Source: an uncultured Eubacteriales bacterium (GTDB lineage: Bacteria; Bacillota; Clostridia; Oscillospirales; CAG-382). From it: a stretch of 16,266 nucleotides of DNA. The notes below the pieces were generated by a model, which was given only the letters and a program-made list of their open reading frames with translations, ran no database searches and was not told the origin of the DNA. The position numbers and the translations under genes were made by a program. This document shows, piece by piece, positions 1 to 6,208 of the stretch (positions are counted from its first letter, which is position 1; each line of letters begins with the position of its first letter). The stretch is from the NCBI GenBank assembly GCA_934446095.1, contig CAKSDR010000027.1, positions 1-16,266 of the forward strand, written 5' to 3'.

Positions 1-464
1 AATATGAAAACGGAAATTTCGGCATAAACGACGTTGCGGACGGAATTTGCAAAAAACTGATTCTCCGCCATCCGCATATTTTTTCCGATACAAAGGCTGA
101 AAACTCTCAAAAAGTTCTTGAAAACTGGGATAAAATAAAGAGGGAAGAAAAAGGTCAGGCGAGCATTACGGATTCTTTGAACGGAATTTCCCGCTCTTTG
201 CCGTCGCTTATGAGAAGTTATAAAATTTTGTCCAAAATTTCAAAAACGCCTTTTTGGAATTTAGATATCGAAAGCGCGGAAAAGAAAATTAAAACCATAA
301 CTGAAAGTATCAGCAAGGACAATGCCGAAGACGCGGTAGGGGAAATGCTTTTTCTCGTTTCGTATCTTGCAAAATATTACGGTGTGAATCCGGAAGAAGC
401 GTTGTTTTTGAAAAATGATGAAGTGATAAACAGTTTCGAGAGTTTCGAAGGAAAAGAAATGTAA
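1..464 (+). CDS. mazG: MazG nucleoside triphosphate pyrophosphohydrolase, C-terminal part (5' truncated by window)
   Basis: The reading frame is open from the window edge (first full codon at base 3) to a TAA at 462-464, about 153 residues. The segment DVADGICKKLILRHPHIF is the typical end of the first MazG domain. It is followed by the WDKIKREEK and LPSLMRSYKI stretches that lead into the second domain. MazG hydrolyses (d)NTPs to NMP and pyrophosphate, in the cytoplasm, and is thought to clean the nucleotide pool. The second domain looks degenerate: where the family has EExxE and ExxD metal-ligand motifs, this protein has KTITE and AVGE. Catalysis may therefore rest on the N-terminal domain, outside the window. 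The neighbours fit the mazG-HU-rqcP-yabPQ-divIC order common in Clostridia. No hairpin terminator is visible after the stop. Confidence 0.88.
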   Translation, partial: YENGNFGINDVADGICKKLILRHPHIFSDTKAENSQKVLENWDKIKREEKGQASITDSLNGISRSLPSLMRSYKILSKISKTPFWNLDIESAEKKIKTITESISKDNAEDAVGEMLFLVSYLAKYYGVNPEEALFLKNDEVINSFESFEGKEM

Positions 465-579
465 TCGATGTAATGTAAACAAAATGTTAACATTTCGGGC
501 TTTTATGTCAAAATGTTTATAAATTTGTCTTTTTTTGGCGTTTTTTTATCTATTTTTATCGAAAAAAATAAATAAATTG

Positions 580-608
580 TTGCAATTTAGAAAAAATGAT
601 ATTATAAT
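580..608 (+). promoter_or_regulatory. Sigma-A-like promoter of HU gene
   Basis: A TTGCAA -35 element (580-585) and a perfect TATAAT -10 element (603-608) are separated by 17 bases, in a very AT-rich stretch ahead of the HU gene. This suggests that HU is transcribed independently of mazG. Confidence 0.75.
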
Positions 609-644
609 ATTAATAGAACCTAATATAAAAAAGGAGAAGTTATA

Positions 645-929
645 ATGAACAAGTCACAGATTATAGCAGAAGTTGCTGAAAAAGCAAAAATCACAAAGGC
701 TCAGGCAGGAGATGCTGTAAACGCAGTATTTGATTCAATGTCTGACGCTCTTGCAAAAGGCGATAAAATCCAGCTTATCGGTTTTGGTACATTCAGTGCT
801 AAATTCCGCGAAAAGAGAATTTCAAGAAATCCGAGAACCGGTGAAAAGGCTGAAGTTCCGGCATCGTTCCGTCCGGCATTTTCTGCAGGCAAGGCATTAA
901 AAGAAAAAGTTGCAAAACTTAAGAAATAA
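645..929 (+). CDS. hup: HU family DNA-binding protein
   Basis: The product is 94 residues, the normal length for HU. HU is a small basic nucleoid protein that binds and bends DNA as a dimer without sequence specificity. The N-terminal dimerisation helices start MNKSQIIAEVAEKAKITKAQA. The core GFGTFSAKFREKR is followed by the DNA-binding arm with RNPRTGEK (the Pro that intercalates), and the tail PAFSAGKALKEKV is typical. The start is fixed by the SD AAGGAGAAG at 631-639. The gene has its own promoter (580-608) and a strong terminator (941-975). HU between mazG and rqcP is a common clostridial arrangement. The codon use and base composition are more GC-balanced than the flanking spacer, as expected for a highly expressed gene. 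Confidence 0.96.
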   Translation: MNKSQIIAEVAEKAKITKAQAGDAVNAVFDSMSDALAKGDKIQLIGFGTFSAKFREKRISRNPRTGEKAEVPASFRPAFSAGKALKEKVAKLKK

Positions 930-940
930 TTGATTTTTAT

Positions 941-975
941 GCCATATGCGGAATTCCGCATATGGCGATTTTTTA
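941..975 (+). terminator. Rho-independent terminator of HU gene (perfect palindrome)
   Basis: Bases 941-966 form a perfect 26-base palindrome. Its arms are GCCATATGCGGAA and the reverse complement, and GAATTC lies at the centre. GATTTTTTA follows directly. The T-run after a strong stem marks a terminator about 12 bases after the HU stop. It lies just before rqcP, so rqcP must depend on read-through or a promoter I cannot see. Confidence 0.88.
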
Positions 976-985
976 TGGGTAAATT

Positions 986-1228
986 ATGAGGTTGGATAAA
1001 TTTTTAAAAGTTTCAAGAATTATCAAAAGAAGAACTGTCGCCAACAATGCATGCGACAATTCTCTCGTAAGCGTAAACGGAAAGCCCGCAAGGGCTTCGT
1101 ACGAAGTCAAGACGGGAGATATAATATCGGTTACTTTCGGCGAGCGTACATTGAAATTCAAAGTCATAAATGTTAATGAATATGCCGCAAAAAAAGACTC
1201 TGCGCTTATGTATGAAGCGATAGAATAA
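986..1228 (+). CDS. rqcP: RqcP (YabO-type) S4-domain ribosome-associated quality control factor
   Basis: An 80-residue protein that is almost wholly an S4 RNA-binding domain. The start MRLDKFLKVSRIIKRR and the segment VSVNGKPARASYEVKTGDIISV are typical. In B. subtilis, RqcP (YabO) binds stalled 50S subunits with RqcH and helps add alanine tails to blocked nascent chains. The size and the position upstream of yabP support RqcP rather than the heat-shock protein Hsp15 or a pseudouridine synthase. The start is preceded only by a weak GGGT at about 977-980, so translation may be modest. It begins 20 bases after the palindrome that ends the HU unit. Confidence 0.92.
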   Translation: MRLDKFLKVSRIIKRRTVANNACDNSLVSVNGKPARASYEVKTGDIISVTFGERTLKFKVINVNEYAAKKDSALMYEAIE

Positions 1229-1251
1229 AATTTTACGGGTGTTCATATAAT
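1223..1251 (+). promoter_or_regulatory. Possible sigma-E-like sporulation promoter ahead of yabP
   Basis: GAATAAA (1223-1229) and CATATAAT (1244-1251), 14 bases apart, resemble the sigma-E consensus KMATATT / CATACAnT. The -10 match is 7 of 8; the -35 match is 5 of 7. Known yabP homologues are mother-cell sporulation genes. A start about 7 bases downstream would leave a very short leader beginning near the SD at 1258, which weakens the case. Confidence 0.3.
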
Positions 1252-1270
1252 CGTCTTAAGAGGTGATTAT

Positions 1271-1570
1271 ATGGACAGTGTGAAAAATGCAAAAAGACCG
1301 CACAATATAAATATTCAGGACCGAAAAACATTATTTCTCACAGGAATTTGCGATGTTGAAAGTTTTGACGAGAGCAGCATAGTGATGCTTACGGAAGATT
1401 CTCTTTTAACGGTAGAAGGAGAAAATCTTCATATTGAAAAACTTTTTACGGATTCCGGCGAGGTTTGCGTGGAAGGCCGAATTTGCGCTTTGTATTACAG
1501 CGATAAAAATACTTCTGCGGTACAGCAAACAGGCATATTCGGAAAAATATTCGGACGTCATGACGGATAA
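1271..1570 (+). CDS. yabP: Sporulation protein YabP
   Basis: A 99-residue protein of the YabP/YqfC family. Its features are the NINIQDRKTLFLTGICDVESFDE opening shortened here to its key TGI..V.SFDE part, a central beta-rich segment (LTVEGENLHIEKL), and a GEVCVEGRI turn near the end. YabP homologues are made in the mother cell during sporulation; the molecular role is not well defined. The start is set by the SD AAGAGGTG at 1258-1265, five bases before the ATG. Its last 11 bases overlap the start of yabQ in another frame, so the two are probably translationally coupled, as in B. subtilis where yabP and yabQ are adjacent. Confidence 0.93.
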   Translation: MDSVKNAKRPHNINIQDRKTLFLTGICDVESFDESSIVMLTEDSLLTVEGENLHIEKLFTDSGEVCVEGRICALYYSDKNTSAVQQTGIFGKIFGRHDG

Positions 1571-2090
1571 CTCCGTATTTGTTCAGGAAAATCAATTTGT
1601 TGCAATCGTATGGTTCTTTGCGTGCGGAATTCTTATCGGAATTATATACGACCTTTTCCTGATGAAACGTATTGTTTTCCCGGCAGGAAAATTAAAATTC
1701 ATATTAATTATCGACGACATTTTATTTACCTGCATATCGTCATTGCTTACTTTTGTTTGCGCATATAACTGCAACTGCGGCATTTTAAGATGGTATCATA
1801 TTTGCGTTGTCGTTTTCGGTCTTGCTTTATTCCGCGCGACAGTAAGCAGAATATTTATGAAACTTTTCGCAAAAGCGGTTTCATTTATAAAGAAAATAAT
1901 AAAAAAGTGCGTAAAAATTTTATTATTTCCAATATCTGTTTTCGTAAAACTTGTTGCAAAACTTTCAAAAAAATGTTATTCTGTACTTGTTAGGTTCTGC
2001 ATGCTTTATTACAGAAAAAAATGGTACTTTTGCATGCTGAAAAAGGATATAAAATTATTTAAAGAAGGATTTTATTTAAAAGATACATGA
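1560..2090 (+). CDS. yabQ: Spore cortex biosynthesis protein YabQ
   Basis: A 176-residue integral membrane protein from the ATG at 1560, which lies inside the last codons of yabP. The frame is open farther upstream to 1434, but that region lies wholly over yabP and is not YabQ-like. The N-terminus MTDNSVFVQENQFVAIVWFF leads into about four hydrophobic segments (roughly residues 13-30, 43-60, 63-80 and 84-100). GILIGIIYDLF is the hallmark of the family. A Lys-rich, membrane-skimming tail follows (AKAVSFIKKIIKKCVKILLF). YabQ is needed for cortex formation in B. subtilis and localises to the forespore membrane. No good SD precedes the ATG, consistent with coupling to yabP. Its stop overlaps the divIC start as ATGA. 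Confidence 0.92.
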   Translation: MTDNSVFVQENQFVAIVWFFACGILIGIIYDLFLMKRIVFPAGKLKFILIIDDILFTCISSLLTFVCAYNCNCGILRWYHICVVVFGLALFRATVSRIFMKLFAKAVSFIKKIIKKCVKILLFPISVFVKLVAKLSKKCYSVLVRFCMLYYRKKWYFCMLKKDIKLFKEGFYLKDT

Positions 2091-2368
2091 AAAATAAATA
2101 TTTTTTGATTAAAATAATAATTTGTATCATTATAGCTTTGCTTGTCGTTCAGTCGTTTAAACTTCAGATTTCATTAAATGAATTAAGGAAGCAAAAAAGT
2201 GAACTTGAAAAGCAGGTTAATGAAACGCAGTATGAAGTGGACAGATTAAAAGAACAAAATAAACTCGCAGATGAAAACAGCGACGAGTACTGCGAGAGCG
2301 TAGCAAGGAACAAGCTTAATTACAGGGGCTCGGACGATATTATTTATTATAACGATACAAACGATTAA
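2087..2368 (+). CDS. divIC: DivIC/FtsB-type septum formation initiator
   Basis: A 93-residue bitopic protein. It has a short basic N-terminus (MKNKYFLIK), one membrane helix at about residues 8-24 (IIICIIIALLVVQSF), a coiled coil at about 28-65 rich in Glu, Lys and Leu (LRKQKSELEKQVNETQYEVD), and a small C-terminal domain with YCESVARNKLNYRGSDDIIYY. The segment E.YVE..AR..L..V..DE is the FtsB/DivIC signature, matched here by EYCESVARNKLNYRGSDD. Such proteins join DivIB and FtsL and activate septal wall synthesis. The ATG overlaps the yabQ stop (ATGA at 2087-2090), as in the B. subtilis yabQ-divIC order. The exact orthology to DivIC rather than a paralogue is inferred from context. Confidence 0.9.
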   Translation: MKNKYFLIKIIICIIIALLVVQSFKLQISLNELRKQKSELEKQVNETQYEVDRLKEQNKLADENSDEYCESVARNKLNYRGSDDIIYYNDTND

Positions 2369-2386
2369 ATTTTCCGGAGGCAAAGA

Positions 2387-3232
2387 TTGAGGACTATTAA
2401 TTCTGAAAAAATTACAGATTCAATAACAAGGCTTTTTATTGACGCAAATTACAACCTTCCAAAAGATTTGAAAGATTCGATAAATGCTGCGTTTCAAAAC
2501 GAAACCGACAGCCTGCCTAAAAGCATTATGTCAAAACTTGTTGAAAACTGCGCCGCTGCAAAAGAAATAAACGTTCCGATATGTCAGGATACCGGAATGG
2601 CAGTTGTTTTTGCGCAAATAGGGCAGGACGTGCATATCGAAGGTGAAGATTTCAATACTGCGGTAAACAGGGGAGTTGCAAATGCGTATAACGAAGGCTT
2701 TTTGAGAAAATCTATATGTTCAGATCCTCTTTTTGACAGGAAAAATACGCTTGACAATACGCCGGCTGTGATATTTACGCAGATTGTGCCGGGCGATAAA
2801 ATAAAAATTACCGCTGTTCCGAAAGGTTTCGGCAGTGAAAATATGAGCAGAATAAAAATGTTTACCCCAAGCGCTACAAAAGACGATATTGTGGAATTTG
2901 TTCTTGATACGGTAATTTGCGCCGGCAGCAACCCATGTCCGCCGATTGTCGTCGGAGTAGGTATAGGCGGAGATTTTGAATATTGCGCCATGCTTTCAAA
3001 ACTTGCGCTTGTAAGGGATATCAGCATAAGAAATAAAAATCCCAAGTATTGCGAACTTGAAGATGAAATACTTGAAAAAATAAACGCTACGGGCATAGGT
3101 CCGCAGGGATTTGGAGGAAAAACAACGGCGCTCGGCGTCAATATTGAATATTTTCCTACGCACATAGCAGGACTTCCGTGCGCTGTCAATATCGGATGCC
3201 ATGTCACAAGACACAAAACATGCGAAATATAA
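2387..3232 (+). CDS. Class I fumarate hydratase, alpha subunit (Fe-S), TtdA/FumA N-terminal type
   Basis: A 281-residue protein of the Fe-S hydro-lyase alpha family. Two-subunit class I fumarases and L(+)-tartrate dehydratases interconvert fumarate and malate, or dehydrate tartrate, on a [4Fe-4S] cluster. Three cysteines sit where the family has its cluster ligands: C66 in PICQDTG, C184 in GSNPCPP and C271 in NIGCHVTRH. The run GIGPQGFGGKTTALGV is also diagnostic. The start is a TTG at 2387 with SD CCGGAGG at 2374-2380, six bases away; there is no ATG near. The gene begins 18 bases after divIC, so it probably shares its transcript. The beta subunit normally encoded next to it is absent; a terminator and convergent genes follow. 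Substrate (fumarate or tartrate) cannot be decided from sequence. Confidence 0.93.
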   Translation: MRTINSEKITDSITRLFIDANYNLPKDLKDSINAAFQNETDSLPKSIMSKLVENCAAAKEINVPICQDTGMAVVFAQIGQDVHIEGEDFNTAVNRGVANAYNEGFLRKSICSDPLFDRKNTLDNTPAVIFTQIVPGDKIKITAVPKGFGSENMSRIKMFTPSATKDDIVEFVLDTVICAGSNPCPPIVVGVGIGGDFEYCAMLSKLALVRDISIRNKNPKYCELEDEILEKINATGIGPQGFGGKTTALGVNIEYFPTHIAGLPCAVNIGCHVTRHKTCEI

Positions 3233-3235
3233 AAT

Positions 3236-3265
3236 GGGTGAGGCTTTCGCCTCACCTTTATTTTA
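3236..3265. terminator. Bidirectional terminator between fumarase alpha and the deacetylase operon
   Basis: A perfect 8-bp stem GGTGAGGC (3237-3244) and GCCTCACC (3249-3256) with a TTTC loop. On the + strand TTTATTTTA follows. On the minus strand the hairpin begins just after the deacetylase stop and is followed by CATTTTATATTT. It sits between convergent genes. Confidence 0.85.
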
Positions 3266-4010
3266 CATTTATGAGTTCTGATATCGTTACAAAAGAGTAT
3301 CCTTTTGATGAAAGGTTTTCGAGTATTTGCTTTAACGCTTCGGGTGTCGGGCTTTTCTTGCTGTTGTAATCATGGAAAAGTATTATGTCGCCGTCTTGCA
3401 GATTTAATATAACCGTGCTTACGATATTTTTAACCGCAGGGCATGTCCAGTCCTTGGTATCCTGCCTCCATGACCACAACACGGAAAATACATCGAGTTC
3501 GTGCAGTTCATCTACTATTTTGTTATTAAGATACCCTCCGGGCGGTCTGAAAAGTTTTGGGCGTTCACCGGTAATATCTTCGACAATGCACTGTGTTTTT
3601 TCTATTTCATCAATGAACTTTGCAACTGAAATTTTTTTAAGATTGGGATGCGAATAGGTATGGTTGCCTATTTCGTGTCCCATATTATATTCTTTCAGGA
3701 CAAGATCCGGGTATTTTTGCGCATTTTCGCCGATTACAAAAAAAGTAGCCTTGGCATTGTATTCTTCAAGTATTTCAAGTATCTTTTCCGTGTATCTCGG
3801 ATCCGGACCGTCGTCAAAGGTAAGAGCAACGCATTTTTTTGCGCTTCTGTTTGACATGATTATGCTGTCGTCTATTTTTTCGTACTCGTAGTCGCAGATT
3901 TTGTTTGTTTTTATATCTTTTTCATAATCAATTTCAAAAGTATATTTTGAATACGCAATAACTGCGGTTACGGGCAGTATCAACAGAACGGCAATTATTT
4001 TTTTATACAA
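3258..4010 (-). CDS. Membrane-anchored polysaccharide deacetylase (CE4 / NodB domain)
   Basis: A CE4 deacetylase that probably removes acetyl groups from peptidoglycan or another envelope glycan outside the membrane. From a TTG start at 4010 the product is 250 residues. It has an N-terminal membrane anchor (about residues 3-20, KKIIAVLLILPVTAVIAY), then the NodB domain with all five CE4 motifs: TFDDGPD (64-70, base and metal Asp), HTYSHP (117-122, metal His), RPPGG (155-159), DTKDW (184-188) and LFHD (211-214). An active, metal-dependent enzyme is expected. An in-frame ATG at 4070 exists, but it would place 20 charged residues before the anchor and overlap the upstream gene by 50 bases. The TTG has an SD GAGGCGG (4017-4023) that overlaps the upstream stop codon, so I prefer it. 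The gene is coupled to the PdaA-type gene. Confidence 0.9.
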   Translation of the reverse strand: MYKKIIAVLLILPVTAVIAYSKYTFEIDYEKDIKTNKICDYEYEKIDDSIIMSNRSAKKCVALTFDDGPDPRYTEKILEILEEYNAKATFFVIGENAQKYPDLVLKEYNMGHEIGNHTYSHPNLKKISVAKFIDEIEKTQCIVEDITGERPKLFRPPGGYLNNKIVDELHELDVFSVLWSWRQDTKDWTCPAVKNIVSTVILNLQDGDIILFHDYNSKKSPTPEALKQILENLSSKGYSFVTISELINVK

Positions 4011-4020
4011 AAAATCCGCC

Positions 4021-4785
4021 TCATTTCTTAAAATCCTGCAACGATTTAAAGGTATATCCGCGGTTTTCAAGCTCTGTTAAAAGATCGTCCAGAATATTTG
4101 CGTTAGTAGCCGAGGTTGGGTGCAAAAGAAGCACGCAGCCATTGTGAATCCTTGACAATATTAAATTTTTTGCCTTGTCGCACGGCATTTGCTTATTGTT
4201 ATCCCAGTCGGCATATGCAAGACTCCAGAACACGGTGGTATAACCTAATTGATCTGCAAATTTAAGGTTTTCTTCGGAAAATCTTCCCTCGGGAGGCCTA
4301 TAGAATTTGCTCATTTCTTCTCCGGTATATTCTTTATAAGTTTCTTCAAGAGATAAAAGTTCTTCTTTGAATTTTTCAATATCGGAAATTTTGCTCATAT
4401 CGCGGTGGGATTTTGTGTGATTGCATACAAGATGCCCCTCATTTGCCATTCTTTTTACTAAATCGGTGTTGTTTTTAATAAGATTGGGAAGCACAAAAAA
4501 TGCACCCGGGGCGTTGTGTTTTTTTAAAACGTCGAGAATTTTTTCGACGTTCCCGTTTTCATACCCTGCATCAAAAGTAAGATAAACCGCTTTCTCATCT
4601 TTGTTTCCCAAATAAATTGCATTGTAGTTGTCAATAAAATTTTTTGCTTCGTAAGAATCTGGCTGCTCGTTGTTTTTTCCCGGCATGCAATACCATGAAT
4701 ATGACATTGCTTGAGCGTTAATGCTTAAAACAGATAAGCAAAAAACCAAAACATAAACTGTAAATTTGGTAAATTTTTTTTGCAT
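4021..4785 (-). CDS. pdaA: PdaA-type delta-lactam-biosynthetic de-N-acetylase
   Basis: A 254-residue secreted or membrane-tethered CE4 enzyme. PdaA removes the N-acetyl group from muramic acid so that muramic delta-lactam, the spore cortex mark read by germination lytic enzymes, can form. The protein has a signal-peptide-like N-terminus (residues 1-27, with VYVLVFCLSVLSINAQA), then the YCMPGK segment. The CE4 motifs are in the PdaA variant: TFDAGYENG (about 70-78), NHTKSH (122-127), RPPEG (163-167), FWSLAYADWD (186-195) and LLLHPTSA (219-226). The FDAGYE form of motif 1 and AYADW separate it from ordinary chitin or peptidoglycan deacetylases. A GTG at 4794 is in frame but overlaps the SD GGAGGTG; the ATG at 4785, eight bases from the SD, is favoured. 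I saw no convincing sigma-G promoter. Confidence 0.92.
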   Translation of the reverse strand: MQKKFTKFTVYVLVFCLSVLSINAQAMSYSWYCMPGKNNEQPDSYEAKNFIDNYNAIYLGNKDEKAVYLTFDAGYENGNVEKILDVLKKHNAPGAFFVLPNLIKNNTDLVKRMANEGHLVCNHTKSHRDMSKISDIEKFKEELLSLEETYKEYTGEEMSKFYRPPEGRFSEENLKFADQLGYTTVFWSLAYADWDNNKQMPCDKAKNLILSRIHNGCVLLLHPTSATNANILDDLLTELENRGYTFKSLQDFKK

Positions 4786-4881
4786 TTTTTTCACCTCCGA
4801 AATTAATATGTCCGAAATTTTTATATTTTATTGTCAGCTATTTTTTCATAATATGATAAAAAATACAAAAAATAAAAAATA

Positions 4882-4899
4882 TTTGCATAAATATACAAA
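4882..4899. promoter_or_regulatory. ARG-box-like operator upstream of argG
   Basis: TTTGCATAAATATACAAA is a near-perfect palindrome (one mismatch between the 7-base arms). It matches the ArgR operator pattern WNTGAATWWWWATTCANW at 16 of 18 positions. It ends 6 bases upstream of the argG -35 element. Further ATACAAA half sites lie at 4863-4869 and 4914-4920. ArgR repression by arginine is therefore likely; the argR gene is not in this window. Confidence 0.6.
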
Positions 4900-4905
4900 A
4901 ACATA

Positions 4906-4933
4906 TTGACTTTATACAAAATTATGCTATAAT
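4906..4933 (+). promoter_or_regulatory. Sigma-A-like promoter of argGH
   Basis: TTGACT (4906-4911) and TATAAT (4928-4933) are 16 bases apart. TGC directly before the -10 element gives an extended -10. The SD GGAGGA at 4955-4960 and the argG ATG at 4969 follow. Confidence 0.82.
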
Positions 4934-4968
4934 ATAAAACATAATAAAGAAATCGGAGGAAATAAAAA

Positions 4969-6189
4969 ATGTCTGAGATTAAAAAAGTAGTGCTTGCATA
5001 TTCCGGCGGGCTTGACACGTCGATAATTATACCGTACCTTAAAGAAAATTATGATAACTGCGAAGTAATTGCGGTGTCGGGAGATGTAGGACAGGGAACC
5101 GAACTTGACGGACTTGAAGAAAAGGCGAAAAAAACAGGGGCGTCAAAACTTTATGTTGCGGATTTGACAAAGGAATTTATTGAAGATTATATTTTCCCGA
5201 CCGTAAAAGCCGGCGCAAAATACGAAGGAAAGTACCTTTTGGGAACGTCTTTTGCAAGACCGATTATCGCAAAAAAAATTGTTGAAATCGCTCTTGCCGA
5301 AGGCGCCGATGCGATTTGCCACGGCTGCACGGGAAAGGGCAACGATCAGGTTCGTTTTGAACTTGCAATAAAGGCATTTGCGCCGAATATGAAAATAATT
5401 GCTCCTTGGAGGACATGGAATATAAAATCGCGTGAAGAAGAAATCGACTATGCGCAGGCGCACAATATTCCGCTTAAAATAAGCCGTGAAACAAATTACT
5501 CAAAAGATAAAAATATCTGGCACCTCTCACATGAAGGTCTTGACCTTGAGGATCCGGCAAACGAACCTTTATACGATAAAATTCTTGAAATGGGAGTTTC
5601 TCCCGAAAAAGCACCTGACAAGGCTACATATGTAACAATATCTTTTGAAAAGGGAATACCGATTGCAATTGACGGCAAAAAGACAGGAAGCGTAGAACTT
5701 CTTACATATCTTAATAAAATAGGCGGAGAAAACGGCATAGGTATTGTGGATATGATTGAAAACAGGCTTGTCGGAATGAAATCGCGCGGAGTTTATGAAA
5801 CGCCCGGCGGAACAATTCTTTATGCTGCGCACGAAGTCCTTGAGAGTCTGACTCTTGACAGGGATACGCAGCATTACAAGGAACTTGTTTCGTCAAAGTT
5901 TGCGGAACTTGTTTATTACGGACAGTGGTTCACACCGCTGCGTGAAGCGTTGTCGGCATTTGTCGATAAAACTCAGGAGCATGTAACCGGTGATGTAAAA
6001 TTAAAATTATATAAAGGAAACATTATAAATTCCTCCGTTACGTCTCCTTATTCTCTTTACAATGAAGATATTGCAACATTCGGGGAAGATCATGTATATA
6101 ACCAAAACGACAGCGCGGGATTCATAAATCTTTTCGGTCTTCCGATAAAAGTTGCCGCAATGGCAAAGGAAAAATGGAACAATAAGTAA
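4969..6189 (+). CDS. argG: Argininosuccinate synthase
   Basis: A 406-residue cytoplasmic enzyme that joins citrulline and aspartate, using ATP, to make argininosuccinate. The N-terminal PP-loop AYSGGLDTS (residues 9-17) binds ATP. GCTGKGNDQVRFE, with the aspartate and citrulline contacts, lies near 118-130, and NYSKDKNIWHLSHEGLDLEDP near 180-200. Length and motifs are complete. The start has an SD GGAGGA with an eight-base gap. The gene is first in an argG-argH operon, with an ARG-box-like site and a strong promoter upstream. The gap to argH is 19 bases and contains the argH SD. A divergent deacetylase operon shares the upstream spacer. Confidence 0.98.
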   Translation: MSEIKKVVLAYSGGLDTSIIIPYLKENYDNCEVIAVSGDVGQGTELDGLEEKAKKTGASKLYVADLTKEFIEDYIFPTVKAGAKYEGKYLLGTSFARPIIAKKIVEIALAEGADAICHGCTGKGNDQVRFELAIKAFAPNMKIIAPWRTWNIKSREEEIDYAQAHNIPLKISRETNYSKDKNIWHLSHEGLDLEDPANEPLYDKILEMGVSPEKAPDKATYVTISFEKGIPIAIDGKKTGSVELLTYLNKIGGENGIGIVDMIENRLVGMKSRGVYETPGGTILYAAHEVLESLTLDRDTQHYKELVSSKFAELVYYGQWFTPLREALSAFVDKTQEHVTGDVKLKLYKGNIINSSVTSPYSLYNEDIATFGEDHVYNQNDSAGFINLFGLPIKVAAMAKEKWNNK

Positions 6190-6208
6190 TTTTTTGAGGT
6201 ATTGCGTT

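Noticed and set aside
482..495. Palindrome AAATGTTAACATTT after mazG as a terminator
   Set aside because: No T-run follows and the stem is short and AT-rich; a regulator site cannot be excluded, but nothing supports it.
1434..1559. Long N-terminal extension of YabQ over yabP
   Set aside because: The extension lies in the yabP gene in another frame and is not part of the YabQ family; the ATG at 1560 gives the normal length.
2584..3255. 223-codon open frame antisense to the fumarase gene
   Set aside because: It lies wholly over a well-conserved gene, has no SD or promoter, and its product shows no domain; it is a shadow of codon bias.
4804..4855. CATATTA words upstream of pdaA as sigma-G -10 elements
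   Set aside because: The nearer one would put the transcript start on the SD, and the farther one lacks any matching -35 at 17-18 bases.
4934..4968. T-box riboswitch ahead of argG
   Set aside because: The leader is only about 30 bases and has no specifier loop or terminator structure.
6152..6208. Extended N-terminus of ArgH overlapping argG
   Set aside because: The ArgH family starts near MKMWQGRF, and the SD at 6195-6200 serves the ATG at 6209.
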